DNA of 15,438 bases from Gemmatimonadota bacterium (GTDB lineage: Bacteria; Gemmatimonadota; Gemmatimonadetes; Longimicrobiales; UBA6960), in the NCBI GenBank assembly GCA_019347995.1, contig JAHWKH010000009.1, positions 1 to 15,438 of the forward strand. Direction: 5' to 3'. Position numbers and translations under genes: made by a program. Below, one piece after another: positions 1 through 6,731 of this stretch. The first letter of the stretch is position 1. Each line of letters starts with the position of its first letter. Below the pieces are notes generated by a model, which saw only the letters and a list, made by a program, of their open reading frames with translations, had not been told where the DNA came from and made no database searches.

Positions 1-56
1 CATCAGGTCCTCTGGGTCCCCGGGAAGGCGCCGAGGAACGCCTGGGATCGCCTCGA

Positions 57-85
57 ATCCTAGCAGTCGAGCGGCCCCCTGTCAA
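57..85 (-). promoter_or_regulatory. Sigma70-type promoter of a gene leaving the left edge
   Basis: Read on the minus strand, TTGACA (85-80) is a perfect -35 box, followed by exactly 17 bases and TAGGAT (62-57) as the -10 box. About 50 bases downstream a purine-rich AGAGGA (13-8) sits 4 bases before an ATG at 3-1. Promoter, leader, ribosome binding site and start codon are therefore all present for a gene whose body lies outside the window. The product cannot be known from here. The good consensus match stands out in such GC-rich sequence. Confidence 0.7.
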
Positions 86-180
86 CGCGACGGGCGGCCG
101 CAGGCGTCCGCGCGCCGCCGTCGCCCGGCTCGGATCGGGCCGCGGCGGCGGCCCGGGGGGCCGCGTTCCGGCCGCCGCGG

Positions 181-1608
181 GTGGACGTGCGCACCGGCGA
201 CACGCCCCAGTCCGACCGCCGGCGCCAGGCGCGCGATCCCGGCGAGATCCTGGTGACCACGCCCGAGTCGCTGTTCCTGATCCTGGGCGCCGGCGCCCGG
301 GAGACGCTGCGCACGGTCCGCTGGGTCATCGTGGACGAGATCCACGCCATGGCCGCCACCAAGCGCGGCGCCCACCTCGCGCTCTCGCTGGAGCGCCTGG
401 CCGCGCTCAGCGAGCACGACCCCCAGCGCATCGGCCTGAGCGCCACCCAGAACCCGCTGGAGGAGGTCGGGCGCTACCTCGTCGGCCCGCGGCGGCGGTG
501 CCGGATCGTCGACGCCCACGTGCCGCCGATGCTGGATCTGTCGGTGGTGGTGCCCGTCGAGGACATGACCCGGCCGGTGGTGGAGACGGAGGACGGCGGC
601 TTCGAGGTCCTGGGGGACGGCCAGAAGCCTTCGGGGTCGCTGATGCTGGCCGAGGAGGAGGAGACCACGCGCCAGTACGGGATCTGGCCGGCCGTCTACC
701 CGAAGATCCTGGAGCTGGTGCGGGCGCACCGCACCACGCTGGTGTTCGTGAACAGCCGGGGGCTGTGCGAGCGGCTGGCGCAGCGGCTCAACGAGCAGGC
801 CGGCGAGGAGCTGGTGCGCGCGCACCACGGCAGCCTCGCCCACGAGCAGCGCCGCGAGATCGAGGAGGCGCTCAAGTCGGGAGCGCTCCGGGCACTGGTG
901 GCCACGAGCTCGCTGGAGCTGGGCATCGACATGGGCGCCGTGGACCTGGTGATCCTCGTGGAGTCGCCGGGATCGGTGGGCAGCGGCCTGCAGCGCGTCG
1001 GCCGCGCCGGCCACCAGGTGGGGGAGACCAGCATCGGACGCATCTTCCCGAAGCACCGAGGCGACCTGTTGGAAGCGGCGGTGGTGGCCGCGCGCATGCG
1101 GCAGGGCGCCATCGAGGCGCTGCGCGTGCCGCGCAATCCGCTGGACGTGCTGGCCCAGCACGTGGTCGCGATGGCCGCGGTGCAGCCGTGGCGGGTTGGG
1201 GAGTTGGCGGCCGTGGTGCGCCGCGCCGCCAACTTCAGGGAGCTGCCCGACGCGGCCTTCACCGGCGTGCTGGACACGCTCTCGGGCCTCTACCCTTCCC
1301 ACGACTTCGCCGACCGGCGCCCCCGCATCTACTGGGACCGGGAGCGCGACGTCGTCGAGGGCCGGCGGGGTGCGCGCATGCTGGCGGCGGTGAACGCCGG
1401 GACCATTCCCGACCGGGGGCTCTTCGGCGTCCACCTGGGCGAGGGGGGGCCGCGGGTGGGGGAGCTGGACGAGGAGATGGTGCACGAGTCCACGTCGGGC
1501 CAGACCTTCACCCTGGGCGCCACCACGTGGCGGATCCAGGAGATCACCCGCGACCGGGTGATCGTGGAGCCGGCGCCCGCCGGCGACGGGGGAGAAACGG
1601 AGGAGTAG
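181..1608 (+). CDS. lhr: Lhr-family DEAD/DEAH helicase, internal fragment (both ends missing)
   Basis: This is the middle of a large superfamily 2 helicase of the Lhr type, an ATP-dependent 3'-5' helicase of nucleic acid repair/processing. Visible motifs, counted from the GTG at 181: VRTGDTPQS at 3-11, TTPES at 26-30, the Walker B box DEIH at 52-55, SAT at 87-89, VFVNSR at 188-193, the motif V region SLELGIDMG at 244-252 and motif VI QRVGRAGH at 271-278, then the start of the Lhr winged-helix region. The frame is open upstream only to the stop at 61-63. Lhr-like residues reach back to about 136-180, but the N-terminal ~170 residues with the Walker A lysine motif are absent. The C-terminal several hundred residues of full-length Lhr (about 1400-1500 aa) are also absent: similarity stops near residue 467 and the frame closes 8 codons later. 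It cannot be an active ATPase as it stands. Treat it as a gene remnant or a chimeric-assembly fragment. Confidence 0.85.
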   Translation: MDVRTGDTPQSDRRRQARDPGEILVTTPESLFLILGAGARETLRTVRWVIVDEIHAMAATKRGAHLALSLERLAALSEHDPQRIGLSATQNPLEEVGRYLVGPRRRCRIVDAHVPPMLDLSVVVPVEDMTRPVVETEDGGFEVLGDGQKPSGSLMLAEEEETTRQYGIWPAVYPKILELVRAHRTTLVFVNSRGLCERLAQRLNEQAGEELVRAHHGSLAHEQRREIEEALKSGALRALVATSSLELGIDMGAVDLVILVESPGSVGSGLQRVGRAGHQVGETSIGRIFPKHRGDLLEAAVVAARMRQGAIEALRVPRNPLDVLAQHVVAMAAVQPWRVGELAAVVRRAANFRELPDAAFTGVLDTLSGLYPSHDFADRRPRIYWDRERDVVEGRRGARMLAAVNAGTIPDRGLFGVHLGEGGPRVGELDEEMVHESTSGQTFTLGATTWRIQEITRDRVIVEPAPAGDGGETEE

Positions 1609-1610
1609 CA
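1575..1610 (+). other. Joint between helicase fragment and slipin leader; RBS of the next gene
   Basis: Helicase-like residues (RVIVEPAPAG) stop near 1587. The following bases look like the 5' leader of the next gene, with GGAGGAG at 1599-1605 placed 11 bases before the ATG at 1617. In intact Lhr proteins the sequence continues for hundreds of residues beyond this point, so the DNA changes source inside a repetitive GC-rich stretch. The exact breakpoint cannot be fixed by eye. Confidence 0.55.
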
Positions 1611-1616
1611 ACCGTC

Positions 1617-3518
1617 ATGGACGATCTGATCGGCCTGATCCTCATCGTCATCGGCGTCGCGCTGGGCCTGTGGCTGCTGTTCAGCATCATCCACATCGTC
1701 CGCGAGTACGAGCGCCTCGTCGTCTTCCTGTTCGGGCGGCTGCAGGGCGCGCGAGGACCGGGCATCGTGCTGCTCATCCCGTTCGTCGAGGCGCTCTTCA
1801 CCCCCGCCTCTGCCGGGGCGCTCCCGGGAGGCGGCCCCGGGGCCGGAGACGGCGCCGACCTCATGGCGCGCTTCCTGGACGCCACCGTGTACCGCCTCGT
1901 GGACGTGGGCGGCGACCCCCTGGACGCCATCCAGGGCATCATCCTCCTCATCCTGGCGGTGTTCCTCCTCAAGAACGCGTTCGACTTCCTGCGGGCGTAC
2001 CTGGTGGCGCGTGTGGAGCAGGGCGTCACCCGCGACCTGCGCAACCGGGTCTACGACCACCTCCTCGAGCTGGACCTGGCGTTCTTCGGCCGCACGCGCA
2101 TGGGGCAGATCGTCTCGCGCCTCACCCACGACGTGGAGCAGCTCCGCACGCTCGTCACGAAGGAGCTCTCGAAGCTCATGAGCTCGGGCTTCGAGTTCCT
2201 CGTGGCCGTGGCCTTCATGCTGGCGATCTCCTGGCAGCTCACGCTGGCGGCCTTCGTGGTGATCCCCGGCACCATGGGCGTGTGGGGACCCCTCGTGAAG
2301 CGCCTGCGCCGGGGCGACCGGCGCGTGCTCGACCTGGCCGGCGAGGTCAACGCCCACATCCAGGAGACCCTGGCGGGCATCCGCCTGGTGAAGTCGGCGG
2401 GAGCCGAGCGCTTCGAGCGCGGCCGCTTCCACGGGCTCACCGGCGACTACTTCCGCACGTTCGTGCGCACCGAGCGGCTGCGGGCGCTGGCGGCGCCGCT
2501 GACCGAGATGCTGGCGGCCGTGGGCACGGTGGTCATCCTCTGGTACGGCGCGCGCCTGGTGGTGGTGGAAGGGGCGCTCACCGGCGCCCAGTTCGTCGGA
2601 TTCCTCGCCCTCTCGCTCAAGCTGTACGCCCCGGTGAAATACGCGGCCAAGTTCCCGGCCATCGTGCAGCCGGGCCTGGTGGGGGCCGAGCGCGTCTTCG
2701 AGTTCCTGGACGCGCCCATCGAGATCCGCGACCGCCGGGGCGCGCGGCCCTTCCAGGGCGTGGAGCGCGAGCTGCGCTTCGAGGGCGTGGGCTTCGCCTA
2801 CCGCCCCGACGAGCCGGTGCTCCAGGACGTGGACCTCGCCGTCCCGGCGGGCACGGTGGTGGCGCTGGTGGGTCCGTCGGGGGCGGGGAAGACCACGCTG
2901 GTCGACCTCCTGGGCCGCTTCTACGATCCCACCGAGGGACGCATCACCGTCGACGGGACGGACCTGCGCGATCTCTCCATCGACTCCCTGCGCCAGGCCC
3001 TGGGCATCGTCTCCCAGGAGACCGTGCTCTTCCACGACACGGTGCGCGCCAACATCGCCTACGGGATGGCCGATGCGTCCCACGAGGAGGTGGAGCGGGC
3101 AGCGCGGGCGGCCAACGCCCACGAGTTCGTGTCGGCCATGCCCCGGGGCTACGAGACCGTGGTGGGCGAGCGGGGCGCGCAGCTGTCGGGGGGGCAGCGG
3201 CAGCGCCTGGCCATCGCCCGGGCGATCCTGCGCGATCCGCCCATCCTCGTGTTCGACGAGGCCACCAGCGCGCTGGACACCGAGTCCGAGCGGCTGGTGC
3301 AGTCGGCGGTGGAGCGGCTGCTGCGGGGGCGCACGGTATTCGTCATCGCCCACCGGCTGTCGACGGTGCAGAGGGCGGACCAGATCGTCGTCCTGGAGCG
3401 GGGCCGCATCGTGGAGCGTGGCACGCACGCCGACCTGCTCTCCCGGGGGGGGCTGTACCGTCGTCTCCACGAGCTCCAGTTCGACGACCCGCCGGAGGCG
3501 GCGGTCCCTTCGTCGTGA
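1617..3518 (+). CDS. msbA: MsbA-type ABC exporter with slipin N-terminus (in-frame chimera)
   Basis: The 633-aa frame has two parts. Residues 1-56 read like a stomatin/slipin start: one membrane segment at about 4-24, then VREYERLVVFLFGRLQGARGPG, typical of the SPFH family. From about residue 52 onward it is a half-size ABC exporter, a permease fused to an ATPase. The transmembrane domain covers about 85-345. The ATPase covers about 385-620, with Walker A GPSGAGKT 419-426, Q-loop Q467, signature LSGGQ 523-527, Walker B ILVFDE 543-548, D-loop SALD 551-554 and switch H579. MsbA-type proteins flip lipid A-core or other lipids across the inner membrane, and coupling to an LpxL-type gene (GTGA overlap at 3515-3518) supports that role here. 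The first cytoplasmic helix and most of TM1 of a normal exporter (about 40-50 residues) are replaced by slipin sequence. The ATPase is intact. Whether the fused protein exists in the organism is doubtful. Confidence 0.85.
   Translation: MDDLIGLILIVIGVALGLWLLFSIIHIVREYERLVVFLFGRLQGARGPGIVLLIPFVEALFTPASAGALPGGGPGAGDGADLMARFLDATVYRLVDVGGDPLDAIQGIILLILAVFLLKNAFDFLRAYLVARVEQGVTRDLRNRVYDHLLELDLAFFGRTRMGQIVSRLTHDVEQLRTLVTKELSKLMSSGFEFLVAVAFMLAISWQLTLAAFVVIPGTMGVWGPLVKRLRRGDRRVLDLAGEVNAHIQETLAGIRLVKSAGAERFERGRFHGLTGDYFRTFVRTERLRALAAPLTEMLAAVGTVVILWYGARLVVVEGALTGAQFVGFLALSLKLYAPVKYAAKFPAIVQPGLVGAERVFEFLDAPIEIRDRRGARPFQGVERELRFEGVGFAYRPDEPVLQDVDLAVPAGTVVALVGPSGAGKTTLVDLLGRFYDPTEGRITVDGTDLRDLSIDSLRQALGIVSQETVLFHDTVRANIAYGMADASHEEVERAARAANAHEFVSAMPRGYETVVGERGAQLSGGQRQRLAIARAILRDPPILVFDEATSALDTESERLVQSAVERLLRGRTVFVIAHRLSTVQRADQIVVLERGRIVERGTHADLLSRGGLYRRLHELQFDDPPEAAVPSS
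1770..1784 (+). other. Slipin/ABC exporter joint at a shared LLIPF motif
   Basis: Codons 52-56 encode LLIPF. Slipins carry this motif after the GPG turn (GPGlfLLIPFVD). Exporters of this MsbA-like subtype carry the same motif at the end of TM1 (LIPFLdaLF). The change from one family to the other falls at this shared motif and keeps the frame, as expected from microhomology-driven joining in the cell or from a shared k-mer in an assembly graph. Confidence 0.6.
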
Positions 3519-4462
3519 GGAGCGCGACCCTGCGGCACCGGCTCGAGTACGCCGGCTTCCGAACGCTCCTCCTGGTCCTGCGGGCCCTGCCCGAGCGCGT
3601 GGCCCTGGCCCTGGGCTCGGGTCTGGGATGGCTGGCGGGGGGTGCGCTGCGCATGCGCCGCGACGTGGTCGACGCCAACCTGGCCCTCGCCTTTCCCGAC
3701 CGGGACGAGCGCTGGCGTGGACGCGTCGCCGCGGAGAGCTACCGGCATCTCGGGAGGGAAGGGGTCATGGCGTTCCGTCTGGGGCGCGCCCCCGCCCGGG
3801 TCGTACTGGAGCGCACGGACGTCGACGGCCTGGAGGCGCTCCGGGACGCCGTGGCCTCCGGGAGGGGCGCCGTCGTCGTCACCGGCCACCTCGGCAACTG
3901 GGAGGTGGGGGGTGCGGCGGTGTCCGTGCGGGGGGTGGCGATCGACGCCGTGGCCTTCCGCCAGGCCAACCCCCTCTTCGACGACGACCTGGTGCGGAAT
4001 CGCTCGCGCCTGGGCATGCGCGTGGTGCGCAAGGGGGATGCGCCACAGGCCGTGCTCCGTGCGCTGCGCGAGGGCCGCGTGCCCGCCCTGGTGGCCGACC
4101 AGGACGCCCGCCGCGGCGGCGTGTTCGTGGACTTCATGGGCGTTCCGGCCGCCACCGCCCGGGGGCCCGCCGTCTTCGCCCTGCGCGCCGGCGCCGACCT
4201 GTTCCTGGGGGTGGCGCTCGCCCGGGAGGGCCGGCCCCGCCGCTACCACGTGCGCCTGGAGCCCGTGCGGGTCGAGCGCACCGGCGACGTGGAGGAGGAC
4301 GTGCGGCGCCTGACCGCGGCCCACACGGCGGCGCTGGAGGCGTGGGTGCGCCGCGCGCCCGAGCAGTACTTCTGGCAGCACCGCCGCTGGCGCACCCGTC
4401 CTCCGGAGATCCGCGGGACGGCCGCGCCCTCCCAGGAACCGGCCCCCCCCTCGCCTGTATAA
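3515..4462 (+). CDS. lpxL: LpxL/HtrB-type lipid A acyltransferase
   Basis: A 315-aa protein of the lysophospholipid acyltransferase (LpxL/HtrB) family, which at the inner-membrane surface adds a secondary fatty acyl chain to lipid A precursor. A hydrophobic N-terminal segment (about 14-45) is followed by the family's VVDANLALAFPD-like stretch. The catalytic HX4E motif is HLGNWE at 125-130. A conserved DQD (195-197) and a VDFMG loop (205-209), then the RAPEQYFWQHRRW region near the C-terminus, complete the family pattern. The start is GTG at 3515, overlapping the ABC exporter stop (GTGA), so the two are probably translationally coupled. Length matches the family (about 290-320). The C-terminal ~20 residues are Pro-rich and probably disordered. 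Whether it adds the first (LpxL) or a later (LpxM-like) chain cannot be told. Confidence 0.85.
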   Translation: MRSATLRHRLEYAGFRTLLLVLRALPERVALALGSGLGWLAGGALRMRRDVVDANLALAFPDRDERWRGRVAAESYRHLGREGVMAFRLGRAPARVVLERTDVDGLEALRDAVASGRGAVVVTGHLGNWEVGGAAVSVRGVAIDAVAFRQANPLFDDDLVRNRSRLGMRVVRKGDAPQAVLRALREGRVPALVADQDARRGGVFVDFMGVPAATARGPAVFALRAGADLFLGVALAREGRPRRYHVRLEPVRVERTGDVEEDVRRLTAAHTAALEAWVRRAPEQYFWQHRRWRTRPPEIRGTAAPSQEPAPPSPV

Positions 4463-4463
4463 G
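4458..4463 (+). promoter_or_regulatory. Possible -10 box before the glycosyltransferase gene
   Basis: TATAAG overlaps the stop codon of the acyltransferase gene and lies 85 bases before the GT2 start. It is one of few AT-rich hexamers here. No convincing -35 is present at 17 bases (GGAACC at 4435-4440), so this is only a candidate for an internal promoter in the plus-strand run. Confidence 0.2.
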
Positions 4464-4534
4464 GAACGAGCAGGGCCGTGCGCTCCGGCGCGCATCCGGC
4501 GGGTCTGAGACATCGGCCGCCATCGTCGTGTCAG

Positions 4535-4540
4535 AAGGAG
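4535..4540 (+). promoter_or_regulatory. Ribosome binding site fixing the GTG start at 4548
   Basis: AAGGAG lies 7 bases before GTG 4548. The next in-frame methionine is within the conserved fold, after the nucleotide-binding VPVHDEG motif, so this site decides the start. Confidence 0.6.
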
Positions 4541-4547
4541 CCCCTTC

Positions 4548-5303
4548 GTGGTCTACATCTGCGTTCCCGTGCACGACGAGGGTCGAACCATCGGTCCGCT
4601 CCTCTGGAAGATCCGCAAGGTCATGGCCGATTTCGGCCGCGACTACGAGATCCTCGTGCTCGATGACGCCTCCCGCGACGAGACCCCCGACGTCCTCCAG
4701 CGCTACCGCAAGACGCTTCCCATGCGCGTGATCCGCTCCGACGAGCGCCTGGGGTACGCCCGCGCCACCGAGCGGCTCCTGCGGGAGGCCGTGCGCAGCG
4801 CGCCCTATCCCAAGCGGGATTCGGTCGTGACGCTGCAGGGCGACTTCAGCGAGGATCCCGCCCAGATCGTGGAGCTGGTGAAGACGCTGGAAGGGGGCGC
4901 CGACATCGTGGCCGGGTGCGCGTCCTCCGCGGGCCCGAGCGCTCCGCGGGGCGTCCGGATCATGCGGAGGGCGGCGCCCTGGGTCGTGGGGCGGTCCTGG
5001 GGGCGCGCGCCGGTCTCCGATCCCCTGTGCGGCCTGCGGGTCTACCGCGTCATCGTGCTGAGCAAGGCGTTCCGGACCGAGGAGGGCGACGTCGCGCTCC
5101 TCTCCGCCTCCGAACCTCTGGCCGTGAACCTGGAGCTGCTCGGGCTGGTGGCGCCCCACGCGCGCCGCATCGAGGAGGCCCCCGCCACCGGTCGCTACGA
5201 CCTCCAGGTCAGGGCGTCGCGGGCGCGGCCCCTGAAGACGCTGCGGGAGCTTCTCCGCCACCGCGGGCGCGCCTGGCTCCAGGACGCTGGGGAGGCCGCG
5301 TGA
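4548..5303 (+). CDS. Family 2 glycosyltransferase (dolichol-phosphate-mannose-synthase-like)
   Basis: A 251-aa GT-A fold glycosyltransferase that should use a nucleotide sugar donor. Family features: VPVHDEGRTI at 7-16, the nucleotide-binding LDDASRDET at 38-46 (usual form VDDGSxDxT), LGYARATERL at 68-77 (usual LGxGxA), and TLQGDFSEDP at 95-104 in the position of the metal-binding DGDLQxDP motif. That last motif is altered: the first Asp of the usual D-x-D is Gln and the metal ligands would be D99/D103. No C-terminal membrane helices are seen, so it is a soluble or peripheral enzyme like Dpm1/ArnC catalytic domains without the anchor. It begins a subset of coupled genes, overlapping the next gene by GTGA. 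Between acyltransferase and DUF3108 genes it probably modifies an envelope lipid, but donor and acceptor are unknown. Confidence 0.8.
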   Translation: MVYICVPVHDEGRTIGPLLWKIRKVMADFGRDYEILVLDDASRDETPDVLQRYRKTLPMRVIRSDERLGYARATERLLREAVRSAPYPKRDSVVTLQGDFSEDPAQIVELVKTLEGGADIVAGCASSAGPSAPRGVRIMRRAAPWVVGRSWGRAPVSDPLCGLRVYRVIVLSKAFRTEEGDVALLSASEPLAVNLELLGLVAPHARRIEEAPATGRYDLQVRASRARPLKTLRELLRHRGRAWLQDAGEAA

Positions 5304-6148
5304 CCATCCGGCGGGCGAGGAGCGGCGTGGCCATGATCGTGGTGGCGGGGCTGGTCGGGCTTCCGGGTGCCGGAGACACGATCCACGCCCAGGACGCCAT
5401 CAGGATGCCGGGAGTGAGCCCTCTGTTCCACGATCCCGAGGCGACCCCGGTGCCCTTCGGCCCGGGCGAGCGCCTGGAGTACCAGGTGAAGATGGGCGTC
5501 TTCAGCGTCGGCGACGGCTACATGGCCGTCGAGGGCGTGGACACCGTGCGCGGGCATCCGTCCTACCACATCCGCATGGGCATCCAGGGGGGCGTGCTCT
5601 TCGCCAAGGTCAACGACCGCTACGACTCCTGGATGGGGACCCGGGACCTGGTGAGCCGGCGCTACATCCGCGACATCCACGAAGTGAACTACAAGAGCCG
5701 CCGGGAGTTCGCGATCTATCCGGAGGAGCGCCGCTGGGAGCGCGTCGACGCCGACCAGGGCGAGACGATGTCCACGTCGGAGCCGCTGGACGAGATCGCC
5801 TTCCTCTACTTCCTGCGCACGCTCCCCCTCGAGGTGGGCGACACGTACACGCTGAACCGGTACTTCAAGGATGACGGCAACCCGGTCGTCATCAAGGTCC
5901 TGCGCAGGGAGCGCAAGGAGGTCCCGGCCGGCACGTTCAACACCATCGTGGTGCAGCCGGTCATCCAGACCGACGGGCTGTTCAGCGAGGGCGGCAAAGC
6001 CGAGGTCTACTTCACGGACGACGCCGCCCGGAACCTGGTGTACCTGCGCTCCGAGATTCCCGTGGTGGGGTCGGTGACGCTTCACCTGAAGAGCGTGCGC
6101 AAGGGGACGCGGCTGAACCCGGCCGGGCCGCGCTCCGGCGGCCGCTGA
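5300..6148 (+). CDS. DUF3108 exported protein
   Basis: A 282-aa exported protein. The N-terminus has a basic start (TIRRAR), a hydrophobic core at about 9-24 and a likely cleavage site after IHA (about 30). The mature part matches DUF3108: GERLEYQVKMGVFSVGDGYM at about 55-74, a central DxxxSRRYIRDIHE-like stretch, LPLEVGDTYTL, and a final VYFTDDAARNLVYLRSEIPVVGSVTLHL. This is a beta-rich, lipocalin-like periplasmic fold that in other bacteria lies next to envelope genes and has no fixed biochemical role. The start is GTG 5300 within the GT2 stop (GTGA). An alternative ATG at 5333 would give a signal peptide without the basic N-region, so GTG is preferred. Its place between a glycosyltransferase and membrane methyltransferase suggests it handles or senses an envelope lipid in the periplasm (inference). 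Confidence 0.85.
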   Translation: MTIRRARSGVAMIVVAGLVGLPGAGDTIHAQDAIRMPGVSPLFHDPEATPVPFGPGERLEYQVKMGVFSVGDGYMAVEGVDTVRGHPSYHIRMGIQGGVLFAKVNDRYDSWMGTRDLVSRRYIRDIHEVNYKSRREFAIYPEERRWERVDADQGETMSTSEPLDEIAFLYFLRTLPLEVGDTYTLNRYFKDDGNPVVIKVLRRERKEVPAGTFNTIVVQPVIQTDGLFSEGGKAEVYFTDDAARNLVYLRSEIPVVGSVTLHLKSVRKGTRLNPAGPRSGGR

Positions 6149-6170
6149 GCACGACGCACCGCCGCGCCCG

Positions 6171-6731
6171 ATGACGCTCACCCTGCGGCGCCTCCGCCTG
6201 AAGGCGGTCTGGCTCCTGGTCGTCCCCTTCCTGTGGCTGGCCCGTCCCGAGCCCGCCCTGCTCGCCGCGGGCGTGATGCTGGCCGCCCTGGGCCTGGCGC
6301 TGCGCGCGTGGGCCGCCGGAGTGATCCACAAGGAGCGGGAGCTCTCGGTCGGCGGGCCGTACGCCCATACGCGAAATCCCCTGTACCTCGGCAGCTTCCT
6401 CATCGGGCTGGGGGTCACCGTGGCCGGCGGCCGCTGGGTCTTCGTGCTGGCCTTCGTCGCCTTCTTCGCGTGGATCTACACGCGCACGATACGCTCGGAG
6501 GCGCGCCACCTCCGCGACCTGTTCGGCGAGGGCTACCAGGAGTACGCGCGCCACGTGCCCGTCTTCCTGCCGCGCCCCCTTCCCTGGCGCCGGCAGGAGA
6601 CGCCGGCGAGTCCGGGTCGAGGAGCCTTCTCGCTGGAGCGCTGGCGGAGGAACCGCGAGTACGAGGCGCTCCTGGGCGTGGTGGCGGGCTTCGCCTTCCT
6701 CGTCGTCAAGATGCTGTGGACGGCGTCGTGA
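6171..6731 (+). CDS. Isoprenylcysteine carboxyl-methyltransferase-like membrane protein
   Basis: A 186-aa integral membrane protein of the ICMT/PEMT superfamily, which transfers methyl groups from SAM to lipid-like substrates. About five membrane segments are visible (12-24, 29-50, 71-86, 88-105 and a last one at 166-184). The SAM-binding signature GPYAHTRNPLYLG is at 62-74, followed by the pattern E110...GEGYQEYARHVPVFLP at 119-134. The last segment follows a basic linker (ERWRRNREY) and is an extension beyond the usual family end. The gene starts 22 bases after DUF3108 without a clear Shine-Dalgarno and overlaps the next methyltransferase gene by GTGA. Bacterial members act on varied substrates, not prenyl-cysteine alone. 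Here a lipid or polyprenyl-linked substrate is likely. Confidence 0.85.
   Translation: MTLTLRRLRLKAVWLLVVPFLWLARPEPALLAAGVMLAALGLALRAWAAGVIHKERELSVGGPYAHTRNPLYLGSFLIGLGVTVAGGRWVFVLAFVAFFAWIYTRTIRSEARHLRDLFGEGYQEYARHVPVFLPRPLPWRRQETPASPGRGAFSLERWRRNREYEALLGVVAGFAFLVVKMLWTAS

Noticed and set aside
82..1611. Long minus-strand open frame opposite the helicase fragment
   Set aside because: It mirrors the GC-rich third codon positions of the plus-strand helicase and has a low-complexity His/Arg/Pro/Ala composition with no domain. The plus strand shows clear helicase motifs.
1329..3470. Long minus-strand open frame opposite the ABC exporter
   Set aside because: It is antisense to an unmistakable ABC ATPase and is rich in His, Glu, Gln and Arg typical of shadow frames. 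Only the plus strand has Walker A/B and LSGGQ.
3073..4731. Plus-strand frame across exporter, acyltransferase and GT2 genes
   Set aside because: It runs through three genes in a wrong frame and is Arg/Pro/Gly-rich without motifs.
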